A stretch of 9,893 nucleotides of DNA from Candidatus Nanopelagicales bacterium (GTDB lineage Bacteria; Actinomycetota; Actinomycetes; Nanopelagicales; Nanopelagicaceae), in contig JAURJF010000033.1 in NCBI GenBank assembly GCA_030832365.1, forward strand, positions 1 to 9,893. Reading direction: 5' to 3'. The notes beneath the pieces were generated by a model. The model was not told the DNA's origin. It was given only the letters and a program-made list of their open reading frames with translations, and searched no databases. A program made the position numbers and the translations under genes. This document shows positions 6,610-9,893 of the stretch, piece after piece. The first letter of the stretch is position 1. Every line of letters starts with the position of its first letter.

Positions 6610-7356
6610 ATGCCAAAGACGATTGGATTAATTGCAGGCACTGGCTTTTATGACCTACCTGCTTTGAAAGATGGTATTTCTAAAGAAATCGATACTGCAT
6701 ATGGAAAAGCTTGCGTTATCAGCGGGCAATTAAGCGGTGTAAACCTAGTATTTCTAACCCGTCATGGAAGCGGCCATAGCATTCCACCTCATCTGATCAA
6801 TTATCGAGCCAATATCAAGGCTATGAGTGAGTTAGGCGTTACCGAAATCATTGCAATCAATGTAGTTGGAGGAATCAATTCCAAGCTATCCCCCGGAGAT
6901 CTTTGCCTAATTGATGACTTTATCGACTTCACCTCTGGTAGACAGCACACCTTCTCTGATGGATCAAAACCTGGAGTTCAACATGTTGATCTCACGCGCG
7001 CATATGATGCAAAAATACAGAGCGCTCTTCGCCAAAGCGCTAAGGAGTCAGCAATTTTGCTTCATGAAAATGGAGTCTATGCCGGCTTTAATGGACCTAG
7101 ATTTGAAACCCCTTCAGAGATTCGACTAGCAGCACTTGTTGGCGCGACAGTAGTTGGTATGACGGGATGCCCTGAAGTGAGTTTGGCAAGAGAGCTTGGT
7201 ATTGCTTATGCCAGCATTGCGCTAGTTGTTAATCCGGCTGCAGGATTAAGCGAGGCTGAGATAACAATGGATGAGATAAATAAAGCCCTTGAAATGGGTA
7301 AGTCGAAAGCTTTAACAGTTATTGAAGGTGCGCTAAAGGTTTTGGCTTCAAAGTGA
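6610..7356 (+). CDS. S-methyl-5'-thioinosine/thioadenosine phosphorylase (MtnP/PNP family), probably inosine-preferring
   Basis: This cytosolic enzyme phosphorolyses a 5'-methylthio- or 5'-deoxynucleoside to the free purine and 5-methylthioribose-1-phosphate, the substrate of MtnA. The 248 residues match the family. GTGFYDLP (10-17) and RHG (51-53) contribute to the phosphate site; PPHLINYRANI, NVVGGI (84-89), the TSGRQHTF segment and NGPRFET (161-167) follow; GMTGCPE (183-189) contributes to the ribose site. At the purine site it reads VVNPAAG with Asn208. MTA phosphorylases carry Asp residues there (TDYD in the human enzyme), whereas 6-oxopurine phosphorylases use Asn. As I recall it, Pseudomonas aeruginosa methylthioinosine phosphorylase (PA3004) also has VVNPAAG. 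With a deaminase encoded immediately downstream, methylthioinosine is the favoured substrate. Ordinary inosine or guanosine phosphorolysis is a lesser alternative. The ATG lies four bases after the ATPase stop, with no strong ribosome binding site, suggesting coupling. Confidence 0.88.
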   Translation: MPKTIGLIAGTGFYDLPALKDGISKEIDTAYGKACVISGQLSGVNLVFLTRHGSGHSIPPHLINYRANIKAMSELGVTEIIAINVVGGINSKLSPGDLCLIDDFIDFTSGRQHTFSDGSKPGVQHVDLTRAYDAKIQSALRQSAKESAILLHENGVYAGFNGPRFETPSEIRLAALVGATVVGMTGCPEVSLARELGIAYASIALVVNPAAGLSEAEITMDEINKALEMGKSKALTVIEGALKVLASK

Positions 7357-8675
7357 ATGATTTTGATTTAGTGATTGATAATGCAACCTACATTGTCACA
7401 TCTGATAGCAAAAATCGAGTTCTGAAAGATTGTGCTATCGCAATTAAAGATAAGAAAATTGTTGCAATTGCAAGCGCAGGAACTTTAAAAGGTAGCAAGA
7501 CCTATGATGCTAAAGATAAATTAATTGCGCCAGGATTAATCAATACCCATACCCATCTGGCAATGTCACTACTGCGCGGCTGGGCAGAGGGAGTAAATCT
7601 TCAAGGATTTCTAGAAAGGGTCTGGGCAGCAGAGGGATTGATTATGAATCCAAAAAATGTTGCCCTCGGAAGCCAACTTGGCGCATTGGAATCTCTGCTT
7701 GCAGGAACAACAACCACCCTTGATATGTATCTCTATCCGGATGCGGCTCACAAAGGAGCAGCAAGCACTGGAATTCGCCATATAACTGGCCCTCTTTTCT
7801 TTGATTTCACTGGCCTTGATGGCCTTAATTGGGAAGAGAGATTAGAGATAGCAAAGAAGTGGGAGCAAGTACTGCAAGAGGTTGGTGGACCAGATGTTCC
7901 TACCTATCTAATGCCCCATTCAACCTACACCGTCTCACCTGATCACCTAATTGAAATTGGGAAGTTAGCAAAGCAGATGGGAGCTTCGATAAGTATTCAT
8001 ATATCTGAAAACCTTGGAGAAAATGATGACGTAGCCAAACGTTTTGGTAAATCTCCAACTGCTCTATTACAAGAAAGCGGAATCTTAGAATCTCATACTT
8101 TATTAGGACACGGTGTTCACCTATCAGATGAGGATATTAAATTATTAGTCGAGGCAGGCGCAGCAGTTGCTCATTGCCCTGGAAGTAATCTCAAGTTAGG
8201 AAGTGGTATTGCTGATATTAAGAAATATCAGAGCAGGAATTTATCTGTAGCACTTGGCACTGATGGTTGCTCATCAAGTAATGATTTGGATATGTGGGCG
8301 GTAATGCGAGTAGCTGCAAACTTATATTCCCAGAGTAATGGCCCAGAAAACTTAAAGGCAGTTGAGATTTTTCGTATGGCAACAATTGAGGCAGCAAAAG
8401 CTTTAGGACTTGAGAGTTCGATTGGAAGTATCGAAGTAGGTAAGAGCGCAGATCTAATCTCAATAGATCTAAATAAGGCCCATCTGATCCCGCTCCATGA
8501 CGTATTTGCTCAGCTTGTCTTTGCTGCAGGTCGTGGCGATGTAAGCGATGTCTGGGTCGACGGGAAACAAGTAATAGCAAATGGATCATCGACCTTAATT
8601 GATTTCTCTCAATTATCTAAGGATGTAGACGTTGTAGTTCAGACCCTACGCAAGGAATTTAATGAACAAGGATGA
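7353..8675 (+). CDS. 5'-methylthioadenosine/S-adenosylhomocysteine deaminase-like amidohydrolase
   Basis: A zinc amidohydrolase expected to deaminate MTA, SAH or related adenosines to the inosine form. The 440 residues show an N-terminal beta-sandwich start (VIDNATYIVT), then NTHTHLAMSLLRGWAEG (64-80) with metal ligands H66 and H68, MPHSTYTVS with H189, HISEN with metal ligand H216 and catalytic E219, GHGVHLSDE (252-260), AHCPGSNLKLGSGI (273-286), and GTDGCSSSNDLDM (302-314) with metal ligand D304. GSIEVGKSADLI near the end closes the sandwich domain. NTHTH, the SNLKL segment and the NDLDM segment are typical of the MTA/SAH deaminase clade rather than of guanine or cytosine deaminases. The start is GTG at 7353, overlapping the previous stop (GTGA); the ATG at 7357 is out of frame. 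The adjacent phosphorylase with an inosine-type Asn fits an MTA to methylthioinosine step. Adenosine may also be used. Confidence 0.85.
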   Translation: MNDFDLVIDNATYIVTSDSKNRVLKDCAIAIKDKKIVAIASAGTLKGSKTYDAKDKLIAPGLINTHTHLAMSLLRGWAEGVNLQGFLERVWAAEGLIMNPKNVALGSQLGALESLLAGTTTTLDMYLYPDAAHKGAASTGIRHITGPLFFDFTGLDGLNWEERLEIAKKWEQVLQEVGGPDVPTYLMPHSTYTVSPDHLIEIGKLAKQMGASISIHISENLGENDDVAKRFGKSPTALLQESGILESHTLLGHGVHLSDEDIKLLVEAGAAVAHCPGSNLKLGSGIADIKKYQSRNLSVALGTDGCSSSNDLDMWAVMRVAANLYSQSNGPENLKAVEIFRMATIEAAKALGLESSIGSIEVGKSADLISIDLNKAHLIPLHDVFAQLVFAAGRGDVSDVWVDGKQVIANGSSTLIDFSQLSKDVDVVVQTLRKEFNEQG

Positions 8676-9087
8676 ATTGATAGCAAAACTTGATTTGCAA
8701 CCCCTTGAAGGTGAAGGTGGTTTATATTCAACGATTTATCGAGATGAGTTAAGCAATGCAATCTACTTTATGGTGGTCTCCCCCGATTTCTCAGCCTGGC
8801 ATCGCCTGCCCCAGGCCGAGCTCTGGCTTCATTTATCTGGCGATCCCCTTCTTCTTCACACTATTGAAAATGGTCAACTAGTCAGTAATCAACTCGATCA
8901 AGAAGGAAAAACTCTTGCCTACCAGGTACCAGCTAATACCTGGATGGCAGCAGAGTCTTTAGGGTCTTACTCGCTTCTGAGCTGCTTTCTAGCTCCTGCC
9001 TTTTCAACTATGGAATTAATAGGCAAAGATGAGTTAATCTCTCAATTCCCAAACATTGCCAACCTACCGGAGCTATTTCATGAGTAA
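8662..9087 (+). CDS. DUF985 (cupin_5) family protein of unknown role
   Basis: A small single-domain protein of 141 residues. The run GLYSTIYRDE, then AIYFMVVSPDFSAWHRLPQAELWLHLSGDP split across 33-61, then VPANTWMAAESLGSYSLLSCFLAPAF matches the DUF985 cupin pattern (usually WHR.k.dEiW...GdPl, PaGtWqa, vaPgF). These proteins form a beta barrel; the biochemical role is not established to my knowledge. It lacks the metal-binding HxH and Glu/His set of acireductone dioxygenase (MtnD), so it should not be read as that methionine salvage enzyme. The start is ATG at 8662 with AAGGA (8652-8656) five bases before it, inside the deaminase end (14-base overlap). Its place between deaminase and dehydrogenase suggests a supporting role in the same pathway, but that is guesswork. 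Confidence 0.85.
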   Translation: MNKDELIAKLDLQPLEGEGGLYSTIYRDELSNAIYFMVVSPDFSAWHRLPQAELWLHLSGDPLLLHTIENGQLVSNQLDQEGKTLAYQVPANTWMAAESLGSYSLLSCFLAPAFSTMELIGKDELISQFPNIANLPELFHE

Positions 9088-9766
9088 GCAGAGATCTATT
9101 CTCATCACTGGAGCTGGCGGGCTAATTGGAAGTGCGCTTTGCAAAACCTTTATCTCTGCAGGCTGGAGGGTAATTGGTCAGGTAAATAGCTCTAAAGGCA
9201 TTGACGGTATTGAGGTAATAAAAAAAGATCTCTCTATAGCTTCAAGTGGTACTGAGTTAGTTGAACAGATTGGCTCAATAGATTGCGTAATTAATAACGC
9301 TGCTGATCAATCACTTCTTGACCTTAAGCATTATTCATCAAGTAAAGCACAAGAGATATTTCAGATAAATCTACTATCTCCTATCGAGATAATTCTTGCC
9401 GCTAAATCCAAAGGAGCTACATTAGCTATCAATATTTCATCTATTGAGGCTTTAAACGCCAAAACAGGTCATGAAATCTACGGCGCATCAAAGTCGGCTT
9501 TAGAGTCAGTTACTCGATCACTTGCTCTATCTCTAGCGCCAATGCGAATTAATGGAATTAGATTAGGTCTTATTGGAGATAGTAAATTAGAAAGTAGGTG
9601 GCCAGAGGGTTTTTTCTCTTGGACCAATACAGTTCCTGCAGCGCGCATTGGAAGCGCTGAGGAAGTTGCCAATCTAGCGCTAGCAATAACTAGTGAAACT
9701 TTTAATTTTGCATCTGGAAGCATTATTGATTTTGATGGCGGCAAGAGCGTTCATCCCGGCTGGTAG
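9080..9766 (+). CDS. Short-chain dehydrogenase/reductase (classical SDR)
   Basis: An NAD(P)H-dependent oxidoreductase of 228 residues. Seen: Rossmann glycine motif TGAGGLIG (10-17), CVINNAAD (69-76), a helix Asn at QIN (97), catalytic Ser in NISS (118-121), YGASK giving Y134 and K138, and the C-terminal SGSIIDFDGG (212-221). There is no acidic residue at the end of strand 2 (GQVNSSKG), so NADP(H) preference is possible but unproven. The ATG at 9080 is chosen because GGAG (9069-9072) lies seven bases before it; upstream in-frame codons lack a site. It overlaps the cupin stop by eight bases. The substrate is not readable from sequence. Reduction or oxidation of the aldehyde made by the class II aldolase is a context-based possibility; a sugar or other alcohol substrate is equally open. 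Confidence 0.88.
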   Translation: MSKQRSILITGAGGLIGSALCKTFISAGWRVIGQVNSSKGIDGIEVIKKDLSIASSGTELVEQIGSIDCVINNAADQSLLDLKHYSSSKAQEIFQINLLSPIEIILAAKSKGATLAINISSIEALNAKTGHEIYGASKSALESVTRSLALSLAPMRINGIRLGLIGDSKLESRWPEGFFSWTNTVPAARIGSAEEVANLALAITSETFNFASGSIIDFDGGKSVHPGW

Positions 9767-9893
9767 TTATCCCTGTTTTAGCTCAAGACGGGCTTGCTTT
9801 ATTTGACTCTTTAAAGCGCTAGTAACTGCAATGTTAAAGGTGATACCAACCCCGCCATTGGTAGCGTTATATTCCCGGCCATAAATACCTTCA
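9767..9893 (-). CDS. C-terminal end of an unrecognised protein (5' part off window)
   Basis: The last 41 residues of a minus-strand gene are visible, ending in TAA at 9769-9767. They read from EGIYGREYNATNGGVG through a predicted amphipathic helix with ALKSQIKQARLE and end in LKQG. The sequence looks like genuine coding DNA with the same codon style as the neighbours, and there is no in-frame stop before the window edge. I do not recognise the family. Its stop codon directly abuts the SDR stop (9764-9766), so the two convergent genes share no spacer at all. Confidence 0.65.
   Translation of the reverse strand, partial: EGIYGREYNATNGGVGITFNIAVTSALKSQIKQARLELKQG

Noticed and set aside
7357..7359. 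ATG at 7357 as deaminase start
   Set aside because: It is out of frame with the deaminase and reaches a stop after four codons; the GTG at 7353 is in frame.
8662..9087. Cupin gene as acireductone dioxygenase (MtnD) completing classical methionine salvage
   Set aside because: The sequence follows the DUF985 pattern (AWHR, GDP, PANTW, APAF) and lacks the HxH and Glu/His metal set of MtnD.
1..9893. CRISPR arrays, tRNA or rRNA genes, insertion sequences, prophage or defence genes
   Set aside because: No regularly spaced repeats, no RNA gene signatures and no transposase or defence-like proteins were seen; the window is filled by metabolic genes.

Overview
The window looks like the chromosome of a streamlined, fairly low-GC actinobacterium. 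Gene ends overlap or nearly touch, there is almost no spacer DNA, GTG starts are used, and there are no mobile elements. The style recalls freshwater acI (Nanopelagicales) genomes, but that placement is inference from gene content and layout, not a database match.

The layout is two divergent transcription units separated by a 257-base control region at 1660-1916. Leftward (minus strand) run mtnA (5-methylthioribose-1-phosphate isomerase) and then a class II aldolase cut off by the left edge. Rightward (plus strand) run a BMP-family nucleoside-binding protein, two nucleoside-type ABC permeases, a double-domain ABC ATPase, a phosphorylase resembling methylthioinosine phosphorylase, an MTA/SAH-type deaminase, a DUF985 cupin and a short-chain dehydrogenase. 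From the first permease on, each stop codon overlaps or lies within a few bases of the next start. At the right edge is the 3' end of an unrecognised minus-strand gene whose stop codon abuts that of the dehydrogenase.

Read together, the genes suggest one salvage pathway. The ABC system would import nucleosides. The amidohydrolase would deaminate 5'-methylthioadenosine (MTA) to methylthioinosine. The phosphorylase would split this to hypoxanthine and 5-methylthioribose-1-phosphate. MtnA would isomerise that to methylthioribulose-1-phosphate, and the class II aldolase would either cleave it to dihydroxyacetone phosphate plus methylthioacetaldehyde (DHAP shunt) or dehydrate it (MtnB-type). No MtnC, MtnD or MtnK gene is present in the window, and the phosphorylase makes MtnK unnecessary. 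Unlike the usual MTA phosphorylase route, this one appears to run through the inosine form, and it is physically tied to a nucleoside importer.

The divergent control region carries a long imperfect inverted repeat that can enclose a three-way-junction-like fold, and a pair of ATCGAT-centred 19-base palindromes, one near each divergent start (the mtnA one overlaps the first codons). A strong 14-bp hairpin lies between the binding-protein gene and the first permease.
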